Assembly (NCBI GenBank): GCA_044237855.1
Contig: JBIIEM010000002.1
Coordinates: 1 to 64,000, forward strand
Direction: 5' to 3'
Length of the DNA: 64,000 bases
Source of the DNA: SXWH01 sp014189875
Lineage (GTDB): Bacteria; Verrucomicrobiota; Verrucomicrobiia; Chthoniobacterales; Chthoniobacteraceae
In this document: positions 8,740-17,635 of the stretch, piece by piece
How positions within the stretch are numbered: position 1 is the first letter of the stretch
Layout of the letters: each line of letters begins with the position of its first letter
Notes under the pieces: model-generated
What the model saw: the letters and a program-made list of their open reading frames with translations, nothing else
Databases searched by the model: none
Told to the model about the DNA's origin: nothing
Program-made: the position numbers and the translations under genes

Positions 8740-10674
8740 CTACTTCTTCTTGTTTTCGTCCACGACTTCGAACTCTGCGTCCACGACGTCGCCATCTTTC
8801 TTGGGCGCTTCGGCGGCACCCGCCTGGCTCGCGCCTTCGGGCTGCGCTCCGGCTCCGGATGCGGCGGCGTTCTTGTAGAGTTCCTCGCTGGCTGCCTGGA
8901 ATTTGTTCTGAAGCTCCGTGTAGGCGGTCTTGATAGCGTCGGTGTCGTTGCCCTTCAGCGTCTCGCGGACCGTGGCGATCTTCGCCTCGATCTCGGCCTT
9001 CACATTGCCGGGGATTTTCTCGCCGAGTTCCTTGAGCTGCTTCTCGCACTGATAGGCGAGGTTGTCGGCATTGTTGCGGACTTCGGCGGATTCCTTGACC
9101 TTTTTGTCCTCCTCGGCGTGAGCCTCGGCATCGCGCTGCATTTTCTCGACCTCGTCCTTCGAGAGGCCGCTGCTGCCGGTGATGGAAATCTTCTGCTCCT
9201 TGCCCGTGCCGAGATCCTTCGCGGAGACGTGCAGGATGCCGTTCGCATCAATGTCGAACGTGACTTCGATCTGCGGCGTGCCACGCGGCGCCGGCGGGAT
9301 GCCATCGAGGTGGAAAGTGCCGAGCTTCTTGTTGTCCTTCGACATCGGGCGCTCGCCCTGGAGCACGACGATTTCGACGCCGGGCTGGCTGTCACTGTAG
9401 GTCGAGAAGGTCTGCGATTTGCGCGTGGGGATGGTCGTGTTGCGCGCAATCATCGAGGTGGCCACGCCGCCGGCGGTCTCGATGGCGAGCGTGAGCGGCG
9501 CGACGTCGAGCAGGAGCACGTCCTTCACATCACCCTTCAGCACGCCGCCCTGGATGGCAGCGCCGATGGCAACGACTTCATCCGGGTTCACGCCTTTGTG
9601 CGGTTCCTTGCCGATGATGCCACGCGCGACCTCGACGACCTTCGGCATACGAGTCATGCCGCCTACGAGCACGAGCTCGTTGATGTCGTTCTGCGCAATG
9701 CCCGCATCCTTGATGCACGCACGGGTCGGCGCGAGTGTCCGCTGGAAGAGCGAATCCGTAAGCTGCTCCAGCTTCGCGCGGGTCAGCTTTTTCTGGATGT
9801 GCTTCGGCCCGGTCTGGTCCGCCGTGATGAAAGGCAGATTGATTTCATATTCCTGCGCCGAGCTAAGTGCGATCTTAGCCTTCTCGCACTCTTCCTTGAT
9901 GCGCTGGATGGCGTCGGGTTGCTTAGTGAGGTCGAGACCGCTCTCGCTCTTGAACTCCGCGAGCACCCAATCCATCAGCGCATGATCCCAGTCATCGCCA
10001 CCGAGATGCGTGTCACCATTCGTCGCCTTCACTTCAAAGACACCGTCGCCGATTTCGAGAACGCTAATATCAAACGTGCCGCCGCCCAAGTCATAAACGG
10101 CGATCTTCTCGTCCTTCTTCTTGTCGAGGCCGTAAGCCAGCGATGCCGCCGTCGGCTCGTTGATGATGCGCAGCACTTCGAGGCCCGCAATCTTACCCGC
10201 GTCCTTAGTCGCCTGGCGCTGCGAGTCATTGAAATAAGCCGGCACCGTGACGACCGCCTGCGTGATCGTCTCGCCGAGCTTGGCTTCCGCGTCGGACTTC
10301 AGCTTCGCCAAAATCATCGCGCTGATTTCCGGCGGCGAAAACGTCTTCGTCTCGCCGTTCACGACGACCTGGATGTGCGCGTCGCCATTCGCCGCCTTCA
10401 CGACCTTGTAAGGCACGCGCTTCAGCTCATCCTGCACTTCGTCAAACTTGCGCCCCATGAAACGCTTCACGGAGAAAATCGTGTTGGTCGCATTTGTAAC
10501 CGCCTGCCGCTTCGCAGCCTGCCCGACGACCCGCTCGCCGGTCTTGGTGAATGCAACGATGGAAGGCGTCGTGCGCGCGCCTTCGGAGTTTTCGAGGACC
10601 ACAGGCTCACCGCCTTCCATGACGGACATGCAGGAGTTCGTGGTGCCGAGGTCAATGCCGAGGATTTTTGCCAT
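8740..10674 (-). CDS. dnaK: Hsp70 chaperone DnaK
   Basis: 644 residues, full length. The N-terminal ATPase domain opens MAKILGIDLGTTNSCMSVME. It has the phosphate-2 motif VYDLGGGTFDISVLE and the adenosine motif LVLVGGMTRMPKV. The substrate-binding domain follows (DVAPLTLAIETAGG), and the C-terminus ends EFEVVDENKKK. First gene of a dnaK-groS-groL cluster; dnaJ and grpE are not in the window. The leader is G-poor and CA-rich (CTAACCCAACCAATTTT) without a Shine-Dalgarno sequence. No CIRCE (TTAGCACTC-N9-GAGTGCTAA) element was found upstream. Confidence 0.97.
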   Translation of the reverse strand: MAKILGIDLGTTNSCMSVMEGGEPVVLENSEGARTTPSIVAFTKTGERVVGQAAKRQAVTNATNTIFSVKRFMGRKFDEVQDELKRVPYKVVKAANGDAHIQVVVNGETKTFSPPEISAMILAKLKSDAEAKLGETITQAVVTVPAYFNDSQRQATKDAGKIAGLEVLRIINEPTAASLAYGLDKKKDEKIAVYDLGGGTFDISVLEIGDGVFEVKATNGDTHLGGDDWDHALMDWVLAEFKSESGLDLTKQPDAIQRIKEECEKAKIALSSAQEYEINLPFITADQTGPKHIQKKLTRAKLEQLTDSLFQRTLAPTRACIKDAGIAQNDINELVLVGGMTRMPKVVEVARGIIGKEPHKGVNPDEVVAIGAAIQGGVLKGDVKDVLLLDVAPLTLAIETAGGVATSMIARNTTIPTRKSQTFSTYSDSQPGVEIVVLQGERPMSKDNKKLGTFHLDGIPPAPRGTPQIEVTFDIDANGILHVSAKDLGTGKEQKISITGSSGLSKDEVEKMQRDAEAHAEEDKKVKESAEVRNNADNLAYQCEKQLKELGEKIPGNVKAEIEAKIATVRETLKGNDTDAIKTAYTELQNKFQAASEELYKNAAASGAGAQPEGASQAGAAEAPKKDGDVVDAEFEVVDENKKK

Positions 10675-10744
10675 AAAATTGGTTGGGTTAGGTTAAAGTG
10701 GGTTGTCCCGGGTGAGCGGGTTGGAAATTGGGAGTCCGCATCCA

Positions 10745-10760
10745 TGCAAGGCACGCGCCA
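10745..10760 (-). promoter_or_regulatory. Possible sigma-54-type -24/-12 promoter before dnaK
   Basis: The minus strand reads TGGCGCG, four bases, TTGCA: one mismatch to TGGCACG-N4-TTGCA, with the invariant GG and GC exactly ten bases apart. It lies 71 bases upstream of the dnaK ATG. The match is short and could be chance; sigma-54 control of dnaK would be unusual. Confidence 0.25.
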
Positions 10761-10969
10761 CCGTGCCAACATATCTGCAAATTACTACTGGTTCGTGATT
10801 TATGTCTATCCAGCATCGCGCGTCACACCGTGACTGGCGCTATTTCTGGCGCACTTGGCACACATGAATCGTGCCGCAGTGACGCACTTCTCGCTCGGTT
10901 TGTGAAGGGCCTGAATTCCCCCCCGGTTTTTTCACGCGATCCTATACGATAATGCAACAAAGCACGTTG

Positions 10970-11038
10970 GCGGCGAGCGGCGACTCTCGGGTGGAGCACG
11001 CGAGTCGCGTACTCCACCCGGAAGGCTCCGCTCGCCGC
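10970..11038. repeat. Nested inverted repeat between dnaK and the helicase gene
   Basis: Outer arms GCGGCGAGCGG (10970-10980) and CCGCTCGCCGC (11028-11038) are perfect. Inner arms CGGGTGGAG (10988-10996) and CTCCACCCG (11012-11020) are also perfect. No T-tract follows, so it is more likely an interspersed palindrome than a terminator. The rest of 10675-11124 holds only the dnaK leader and no gene. Confidence 0.7.
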
Positions 11039-11124
11039 TGCCGTGATTTTCATGCTTCAGCTCCACCGTTTTCTCGCAACCGTCGTTGCAAAAGATCGCA
11101 CGCGTGTTTTTCTCGCCGCCCAAA

Positions 11125-13128
11125 ATGGCTGCCTTCCGACTTTTCGATTTGAATCCCGAGCAGGAACGCGCGGTGCGAACAACCGAGGGCCCGCTGCTCA
11201 TCCTCGCCGGCGCAGGCAGCGGCAAGACGCGCGTGATCACCGCGCGCGCCGCATTCCTCATCTCGCGCGGCACCGCGCCGGAGAACATCCTCGCGGTCAC
11301 TTTCACGAACAAGGCCGCGAAAGAAATGCGCGAGCGTCTCGCGACGATGATCGATCCCGATCAGGCGAAGAAGACCGTGATGTCCACCTTTCACGCGCTG
11401 TGCGTGCGCATCCTGCGGCAGGACATCGAGAAGCTCGGCTACAAGAAAAACTTCTCGATCTACGACGAGGGCGACACGACGGGGCTGATCAAAAAGGTCA
11501 TCACGCGCACCGCCGCGCGCGACGAGAAGCTGGATGCCGGCCTTGCGAAGAACATGATCAGCAAGGCGAAGAACACCGGCTGGCGGGAGCCCACTGACGA
11601 CAAGACGCTCATCGGCGCAGTGTACGCGCGCTACAATCAGGAGCTGAAAAATCTGAACGCGGTGGACTTTGATGATCTGCTCCTGCTCACGGTGCGGCTG
11701 CTCGGCGAGCACGGCGATGTGCGCGAGCGCTGGCAGCGGAAGTTCCGCTACATCATGGTGGACGAATTCCAGGACACGAACCGCCTGCAGCTCGACCTCA
11801 TCACGCTGCTCGCCGACGAGAAGCGCAACGTCGCGGTCGTGGGCGACGACGACCAATCCATCTACGGCTGGCGCGGCGCGGAGGCGTCGAACATTTTGGA
11901 ATTTGAGACGCACTTTCCTAACCCCGAGGTGATCAAGCTGGAGCAGAACTACCGCTCGACAAACTTCATCCTCGGCACCGCGAACTCGCTCATCAAAAAC
12001 AACGCGCGACGCCGCGCGAAGAAACTATGGAGCGCGAAGGAGGGCGGCGAGAAAGTGCGCATCCTCGCAATGCCGGACGACCAGCAGGAGGCGGCGCTGA
12101 TCGTCAGCGAGATTCACAGCCGCAAAATCACGGAGGGGCTGAAGTGGGAAGATTTCGCGATCCTGTTCCGCATGAATGCGCAGTCGCGCCTTTTCGAGAC
12201 GACCTTCCGCGACCTGAAAATCCCGTACCGGGTCGTGGGCGGAAACAGCTTTTTCGACAGCCGCGAAATCAAGGACGTGCTCGCCTACGCCGCGTGCCTG
12301 ATGAATGCGGACGACGACGTTTCGCTCCTGCGCATCGTGAACACGCCCGCGCGCGGCATCAGCGACGGCACGGTGGAAAAGGCGACGACCGCGAGCATCC
12401 ATGCGCGCTGCTCGGTGTTCGCGATCTTGCGCGACGATGAATTCCTCGCATCGCTCACGACACGCACGCGCGGGGCGGTGGAGAAGTTCACCGCATTCCT
12501 CGACGACATGGATTTGAAAATGCACGAACCGCTCGCGAACCAGCCGGGCGTCCTCCGCGCGCTGCTGACGGACAGCGGCTACCTCACCGACCTCCAGCGC
12601 ACCTGCAAGACGCCCGAGGAGTGGCTGAAGCGGGAACAAAACATCAAGTATCTGCTCGACGACTTTCAGTCCTACCACGACGGCAAGGGCAAGGGTCTCC
12701 GTGAGTGGCTCGACGCGATGCTGCTCCGCCACGAACGCGAGGAGGAAAAGGAGGAGGAGGTGAGCGGCGTCACGCTCATCACGCTGCACGCGTCGAAGGG
12801 TCTCGAATTTCCGCACGTCCACCTCGTCGGCTGCGAGGAGGGAGTGCTGCCGCATGAGCGCTCGAAGCTCGAAGGCACCGTGGACGAGGAGCGCCGCCTG
12901 CTCTACGTGGGCATCACGCGCGCGAAGCAGACTCTCGCGATCACTTGGTGCCGCAACCGCACGAAATACGGCAGCGCAGTCTCGTGTGCGCCGAGCACCT
13001 TTCTGAAGGAACTCGATCCCGAACTCGTCGAGCGGCTCGACGGCGGCGTGCTCCTGAACAAGCCCGTGACGCAAGAGAAGGCCGCGGCAGGTTTCGGCGC
13101 GATCCTCGAGATGCTCGGGAAGCTGTAG
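11125..13128 (+). CDS. UvrD/PcrA-type DNA helicase (SF1A)
   Basis: 667 residues from the ATG at 11125 (MAAFRLFDLNPEQ). All SF1A motifs are present in order: Q-motif LNPEQERAV, Walker A LAGAGSGKT, FTNKAAKEM, YIMVDEFQDTN (motif II), VVGDDDQSIYGWRGA (III), QNYRST (IV), VTLITLHASKGLEF (V) and DEERRLLYVGITRAK (VI). These 3'-5' helicases act in nucleotide excision and mismatch repair or clear RecA and stalled polymerases. The length is nearer PcrA/Rep (650-750) than RecB. It lacks a UvrD-type long C-terminal tail, so UvrD versus PcrA versus Rep is not settled. Confidence 0.93.
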   Translation: MAAFRLFDLNPEQERAVRTTEGPLLILAGAGSGKTRVITARAAFLISRGTAPENILAVTFTNKAAKEMRERLATMIDPDQAKKTVMSTFHALCVRILRQDIEKLGYKKNFSIYDEGDTTGLIKKVITRTAARDEKLDAGLAKNMISKAKNTGWREPTDDKTLIGAVYARYNQELKNLNAVDFDDLLLLTVRLLGEHGDVRERWQRKFRYIMVDEFQDTNRLQLDLITLLADEKRNVAVVGDDDQSIYGWRGAEASNILEFETHFPNPEVIKLEQNYRSTNFILGTANSLIKNNARRRAKKLWSAKEGGEKVRILAMPDDQQEAALIVSEIHSRKITEGLKWEDFAILFRMNAQSRLFETTFRDLKIPYRVVGGNSFFDSREIKDVLAYAACLMNADDDVSLLRIVNTPARGISDGTVEKATTASIHARCSVFAILRDDEFLASLTTRTRGAVEKFTAFLDDMDLKMHEPLANQPGVLRALLTDSGYLTDLQRTCKTPEEWLKREQNIKYLLDDFQSYHDGKGKGLREWLDAMLLRHEREEEKEEEVSGVTLITLHASKGLEFPHVHLVGCEEGVLPHERSKLEGTVDEERRLLYVGITRAKQTLAITWCRNRTKYGSAVSCAPSTFLKELDPELVERLDGGVLLNKPVTQEKAAAGFGAILEMLGKL

Positions 13129-13195
13129 CCGCGCTTGTGAGAGCGCGGGCCGATCGATCCTCGCGACACACAGCCGGAAAAAATGACGAGGCGCC

Positions 13196-15754
13196 TTACT
13201 TCGGCGGCGTCGCCGGAGGAAGCGGGGGCGGAAGCGCGGGAGCAGGAGCACTGGGCGGCCCGGGAGGTCCGGGTGCCGTCGTAGGTGGCACGAGTGCCGC
13301 CGGTGCATTGCCGGAAAATGGCGCGTGCCCATCCGTCGTGATCAGCGGCTTCCACGCGTCGCCCTTCACGGTGAACGTGAACGGCTGCGACTGATACGTG
13401 CCGCTGCCCACGGCCTCCAGCGAGGGCGTGCGCGGCTTCGCGAGATCGAGCCGGACGCCGATTCCGAAATCACCATTCACATAGCGCCCCGTCCCCTGAT
13501 CGATCCGGATCGCATTTCCATCGAACGCAATCTGCGCGCCCACCTCGCGCACCGCGCTGCCATTCCAGTCGAGCGGAATGATTCCGCGCGCAAGCTGCAT
13601 AGAGCCGCTGAATTTCAGCGCACCGAGCGGCCCGTCCGCGTTCAAGCTCCCGGTGAGCGTGCCGCCGATCGGCCAGTCCACTCCGGTGATGCGCGACGCT
13701 GCGCGCAGATCCAGTTCGGTGGCCTCGATGCGCACACGGCCCACCGTCTCGTCGTTGAGCAGGTGCGCGAAGTTCACATCCGGCCAGCGCTGCCACAGAT
13801 CGAGCGGGAGGAAGGCGTCGCCCTTCAGGCACACGCGATCGTGATGCAGCACGCGCACGTCGCGGAGATTCACCGCGCTCGGGCCGACACTGATCCCCGC
13901 GGTGAGCACCATGCCACTCTCTGCGAGGCGAAATTTTTCACACTGCACCTCGCCGGGCCGGTACGTGCCCGCGGCTTCGGCATCGAGCGGCAGCGTGCCA
14001 CCCGGGCCGAGGAGCCGGAAGCGGTTCAGCTTTGCAGAAAATGTCCCCTCGTGATTCGTGCCTGCGCCTTTCCCGGCCCACGTCGCCTCGATCCCGCCCG
14101 CAAGCGGCGTCGGCAAAATGTAAGGCGTGAGCAGCGAACGGTACACGCTGAGGTCGCGCGCGAAGAGCCGCCACTCGCCGGAATAGCTGCCGTCCGCGAG
14201 GCTGATGCGCCCGCTCCCACGCAGGAGGTCATCAGCGTGCAGGGCTTGCGCGCTGATGATTTCCAGTTCGCGTCCGTGAAAAAGCAGCGCGGCATTCAGG
14301 CTGTCAATCGGTGCCGTGCGCCATTGCAGCGCGTTGCCGCTCACGACCATCTGGCCCTCGTATTTTGCAGGCACATCCGCCTGCACGCCGCTCCCGCTCA
14401 CCGCGCCGCTGATGAAAAGCTGCCCCGCGGTGTACTTGAATTCCGGCAGCATGAGCGCGGACAGCTCGGTGAGATTGCGGATATCCCCGTCCACCTTAAA
14501 ATCGAACTGCCGGTCCCACCAATTCGCGCCCGGCTGCGGCAGCGCCATCGTGCCCTTGATCGCGAGCTGACTCTTCCCCTGCCGCAGCTTGAACTCGTGG
14601 ATCTGCAGCCGCTGCTCCACGAGCGAAAGCCCAAGCACGAGCGAGTCCCACTGGCGTGACTCCCACTGGAACGCACCGGCATCGAACCGCAGCGTCGCCT
14701 CCGATTTCGAGACCTCGCTCGGCGAGCCGTGGAAGGTGAAATTTCCCGAGTTCAGCACGCCGCCCGCCGCATCGCCGAGGCCGAGGAATGACGCGAGGCC
14801 CGCCACATTGATCCCCGAAAATTTTCCGCTGCCGTCGAACCGCAGCCACCGGTCGCGAAACGCCGCCGCCGCGTCGGCCTGGAGTTTTCCGCCGAATGCG
14901 TCGCAGTCGGCGTTCAGCGTGAGTTCTCCGTTTGCGAAATGATCGAGCGACACGCTGAGGCTCTGCAATGTCACGTCCGGCGCGAGCCTCATGCCAGCGA
15001 TCGTCGCCCGCGATCCCTCCAGCGAAGTGTGCGCACGCACGCCGCTGAAATTCTTCCGCACCGCCCCGGTCCGGATCGCGACCTTCGCCGCGCGCAGCGT
15101 TCCCGGTGCCGTCGCGCTGAATGAAAAATGCGCGCCGCTCACGCGCAGCGAATCGTCGCCGCGGCTCACGAGCACATCCGCATTCCGCACCGTGTAAATC
15201 CCCGGCTGCGCTCCGCGCGTCGCGAGCGCGCTACGAAGCCACTGCAGCTTCAGTTCCTCGGGCGGCCCCGCATCCGCGCCGTTCGGCAGCGTGAGGTGCG
15301 CGGTCACATCGTCCATCTCAAGTTCGCGGAACCACAGCCCGTTTCCGCCAATCGGATGGAAGCCGCATTTCTCCGCGCCCGAGCGCACCCAGCCCGCGAC
15401 AGGTGCGGGAAAAATATTACTCCACGCGAGCCACGCACGCACGCGGCGGATCTCCACGCGCGTCTCAGCCCCGGCATCCGCGCGGTAGCCCAGGACCATG
15501 TCGTGGATGACCACCGGCTCGAACAGACTGCCCTCCACCTCACCCATCGTCAGCGTCGTGCCGCCCTGCCACGCGCGGAACTTCAGCGCCGCGCGCACGA
15601 CATGCGGAAACACCGGCGCCTGCACCGCGATGCACAGCAGCAGCACGACCCACAGGAGAAAAAGCCGCACGCGTCCGAAGAACCCGCGCTTCTTCCTTTT
15701 CCGGGGGGCGGCGGGGATTGCGTCTGCTGCGGTGGACTCAGGATTTTCGATCAC
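13196..15754 (-). CDS. AsmA/TamB-like envelope protein
   Basis: 852 residues. A basic N-terminus (APRKRKKRGFFGRVR) is followed by one membrane helix (LFLLWVVLLLCIAVQAPVF), then a long periplasmic part built of beta-repeats. The phrases LTMGEVEGSLFEPVVIHDM near residue 65 and WNGSAVREVGAQIAFDGNAI near 750 match the way TamB/AsmA-clan proteins open and close. Members form long grooves that shuttle phospholipid or help assemble outer-membrane proteins. The C-terminus is a Pro/Ala-rich tail of about 40 residues, probably disordered. It converges on the helicase gene with 67 bases between stops. Confidence 0.7.
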   Translation of the reverse strand: MIENPESTAADAIPAAPRKRKKRGFFGRVRLFLLWVVLLLCIAVQAPVFPHVVRAALKFRAWQGGTTLTMGEVEGSLFEPVVIHDMVLGYRADAGAETRVEIRRVRAWLAWSNIFPAPVAGWVRSGAEKCGFHPIGGNGLWFRELEMDDVTAHLTLPNGADAGPPEELKLQWLRSALATRGAQPGIYTVRNADVLVSRGDDSLRVSGAHFSFSATAPGTLRAAKVAIRTGAVRKNFSGVRAHTSLEGSRATIAGMRLAPDVTLQSLSVSLDHFANGELTLNADCDAFGGKLQADAAAAFRDRWLRFDGSGKFSGINVAGLASFLGLGDAAGGVLNSGNFTFHGSPSEVSKSEATLRFDAGAFQWESRQWDSLVLGLSLVEQRLQIHEFKLRQGKSQLAIKGTMALPQPGANWWDRQFDFKVDGDIRNLTELSALMLPEFKYTAGQLFISGAVSGSGVQADVPAKYEGQMVVSGNALQWRTAPIDSLNAALLFHGRELEIISAQALHADDLLRGSGRISLADGSYSGEWRLFARDLSVYRSLLTPYILPTPLAGGIEATWAGKGAGTNHEGTFSAKLNRFRLLGPGGTLPLDAEAAGTYRPGEVQCEKFRLAESGMVLTAGISVGPSAVNLRDVRVLHHDRVCLKGDAFLPLDLWQRWPDVNFAHLLNDETVGRVRIEATELDLRAASRITGVDWPIGGTLTGSLNADGPLGALKFSGSMQLARGIIPLDWNGSAVREVGAQIAFDGNAIRIDQGTGRYVNGDFGIGVRLDLAKPRTPSLEAVGSGTYQSQPFTFTVKGDAWKPLITTDGHAPFSGNAPAALVPPTTAPGPPGPPSAPAPALPPPLPPATPPK

Positions 15755-15820
15755 GGGTCGGGCACACTACGCTGCCCGCGGGAAAAATGGAAGCGCGCGG
15801 AGAAATGGGCGGAGTCCTTT

Positions 15821-15966
15821 TTTGGCGTTTGGTGTTGGAAGTTTGGTGTTGGAAGTTTGGCCCCGCGCAGCGGCGTTGCGGAGTCCGGACACGCTTTCCG
15901 AGATGGGAAGCGCCTGCGGCGGGCCAAACTCCAAACGCCAAACTTCCAACACCAAACGCCAAACGA
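15821..15966. repeat. Heptad inverted-repeat element, copy A
   Basis: The left arm (15821-15860) is made of 7-base units beginning GTT (GTTTGGT, GTTGGAA). The right arm (15924-15966) is made of units ending AAC (GCCAAAC, TTCCAAC), and the two are complementary. The core between them starts CCCCGCGCAGCGGCG and ends CGCCTGCGGCGGG. Same family as copies at 17222, 23525, 31289 and, more distantly, 29724. Confidence 0.85.
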
Positions 15967-15996
15967 GGACACCACAAGCCGCCAAGGAATCGAGGC

Positions 15997-16028
15997 GGGC
16001 GGGCGGGCGGGCGGGCGGGCGGGCGGGC
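15997..16028. repeat. Eight tandem GGGC units
   Basis: Perfect (GGGC)8 tract immediately after heptad element A and before the oxidoreductase stop. It could fold as a G-quadruplex on the plus strand and is likely to vary in length. Confidence 0.9.
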
Positions 16029-16094
16029 GAATGGCGAATGGCGCACCTTCGTCATTCGTCATTTTCCAATCAGCCCGCCTCCTGCCTTCGGCGG

Positions 16095-17141
16095 CTACTT
16101 CTCCGCGATCTCGCTCAGCTTCACCGTGCGTCCTTCAGCTGCGCTCTTGTCCGCAGCGGCGATAACGCGGTGCGAATTGAACGCATCGTTGAAACTCGTG
16201 AGCGGCATATCTTTCCCCTCTTCGAGCGCACTGAAGAACGCCTGAAACTGCGTCTGGTACGGGTGGTCGCTCACGTCGCCGGAATCGAGCATCTTCATCG
16301 AGAGCTGCGACCACGAATTCTTGTTCAGCCCGCCGAGTTTCTGGCTGTGGAATTTGTTGTCGAGGATGCTGCCCTCGCTGCCGACGAGGTGCGTGCGAAA
16401 ATAATACGGCTGGAGGCAGTCCACGACCGCCGCGCATTTTCCGACCGCGCCGCTTTTGAAACGCAGAATCGTCGTGGAGGTCGTCGCATACTCGTACGCC
16501 GCGAAGACAGGATTGCTGCTCTGCGACGCGAAGCTGCTCACCTCGGTCACATCCGCATCCATGCACAGAAGCAGCGCATCCATCGCGTGACAGCCGGCCG
16601 TGAGCAGCGCGCTGCCGCCGAGTTCGCGCTTCGTGTTCCAGCGGTACTGGCCGTACCACGGGCCGATGCCGTGGTAGTAGTCCACCTCGCCGTAGTGCAG
16701 CTTGCCCACGAGCTTCTGATCGATCACCGCCTTCGTCGCGAGGAACTGCGAGGACCAGCGGCACTCGAAGCACACGCACACTTTCGCGCCGGAAGATTTC
16801 GCCGCCGCCTTCATCGCGAGGATGTCGCTCCACTCGATCGCGAGCGGCTTCTCGACAATGATGTGCTTCCCCGCCTTTGCCGCCGCGATGAACTGCTGCG
16901 CGTGCTGGTTCGGATAGCTCGTGATGTCCACGACATGCACATTTTTGCTCGCAAGCATCTTCGCGAGATCCGTGTAAGCCGTGATCGGCGAGCCGTGCTT
17001 CGCGGAAAGATCCGCGGAGTCCAGCTTGCGCGAACTCCACACCGCAGTGACCTGCGCGTTCGAGGTGGCATTGATGGCGGCGATGTGGGCCGTGGCAGCC
17101 CATCCATAGCCGATGACGGCGACGTTGTATTTTTTGCTCAT
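16095..17141 (-). CDS. Gfo/Idh/MocA-family NAD(P)-dependent oxidoreductase
   Basis: 348 residues from the ATG at 17141 (MSKKYNVAVIGYGWAATAHI). Residues 1-120 form a Rossmann domain with a slightly changed nucleotide loop (GYGWAA). The family signature EKPLAIEW lies near residue 97. The C-terminal alpha/beta domain includes the substrate-site segment LLTAGCHAMDALL. Enzymes of this family oxidise or reduce sugars and inositols; they are strongly expanded in Verrucomicrobia. The substrate cannot be inferred from the neighbours. No signal peptide. The gene is flanked by two copies of the heptad inverted-repeat element. Confidence 0.88.
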   Translation of the reverse strand: MSKKYNVAVIGYGWAATAHIAAINATSNAQVTAVWSSRKLDSADLSAKHGSPITAYTDLAKMLASKNVHVVDITSYPNQHAQQFIAAAKAGKHIIVEKPLAIEWSDILAMKAAAKSSGAKVCVCFECRWSSQFLATKAVIDQKLVGKLHYGEVDYYHGIGPWYGQYRWNTKRELGGSALLTAGCHAMDALLLCMDADVTEVSSFASQSSNPVFAAYEYATTSTTILRFKSGAVGKCAAVVDCLQPYYFRTHLVGSEGSILDNKFHSQKLGGLNKNSWSQLSMKMLDSGDVSDHPYQTQFQAFFSALEEGKDMPLTSFNDAFNSHRVIAAADKSAAEGRTVKLSEIAEK

Positions 17142-17221
17142 GGGATTTTCGAGGAAAGGGAGGAACTGGCGTTGTATGCGAGCGCGGTGTGATGGCGAGC
17201 GGATTTCCACCGGCGTCCTTC

Positions 17222-17366
17222 GTTAAAAGTTAAGCGTTGGACGTTGGATGTTGCACGTTGAGCCCGCCGCAGGCGCGTTCCGAATGTGGTTGCGCGTCGT
17301 GACATGGCTGCGCCGCTGCGCGGGGCCCAACGTCCAACTTTTGAGTTTTCACTTTTAACGCCAAAC
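17222..17366. repeat. Heptad inverted-repeat element, copy B
   Basis: The left arm reads as six exact 7-base units each beginning GTT (GTTAAAA, GTTAAGC, GTTGGAC and so on). The core runs CCCGCCGCAGGCGCG to GCCGCTGCGCGGGG. The right arm has units ending AAC or similar (GTCCAAC, GCCAAAC). The core is reversed relative to copies A and D. Confidence 0.8.
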
Positions 17367-17383
17367 GAAGAAGCACCCGCCCC

Positions 17384-17509
17384 TCACTGTGCCCCGCCTT
17401 TCAAAAACGACAGCAAGTCCGCGAGATCCTGCGGCTTCATCGTCGCCTCCAGCCCGGCGGGCATCAGAGAGTGCTCGCTCGCGGTGAGCGACTTTAAGGA
17501 CGTCGAGTG
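17384..17509 (-). pseudogene. C-terminal relic of a PVC-type heme-binding (cytochrome c) protein
   Basis: The last 40 codons read SLKSLTASEHSLMPAGLEAT and then MKPQDLADLLSFLKGG before the stop. This matches the end of the large PVC dehydrogenase/cytochrome proteins, where a Met-Pro axial-ligand loop and the phrase PQDLADLLAFL close the heme domain. The CxxCH motif and everything upstream are missing; the frame before it holds unrelated sequence. Confidence 0.6.
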
Positions 17510-17635
17510 AGGGCGTTCCCGGACACGAGCTTTCTCTGCGCGCCCTATCGGTAGCAGGAAAATTTCGACCGCGCGCTGCATGGCGCGCGTCTCAAACGGC
17601 TTTTATTTGCTCTGCAAGAAAACTATCGGCGAACC

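Noticed and set aside
9118..10833. 571-codon plus-strand frame over dnaK
   Set aside because: Antisense shadow of dnaK, as are the long frames over groL (6480-8162) and the GH130 gene (2560-3957).
15821..17366. Periodic arms taken at first for a CRISPR array
   Set aside because: Units are 7 bases, vary, have no spacers of equal length, and are arranged as inverted arms. No cas genes.
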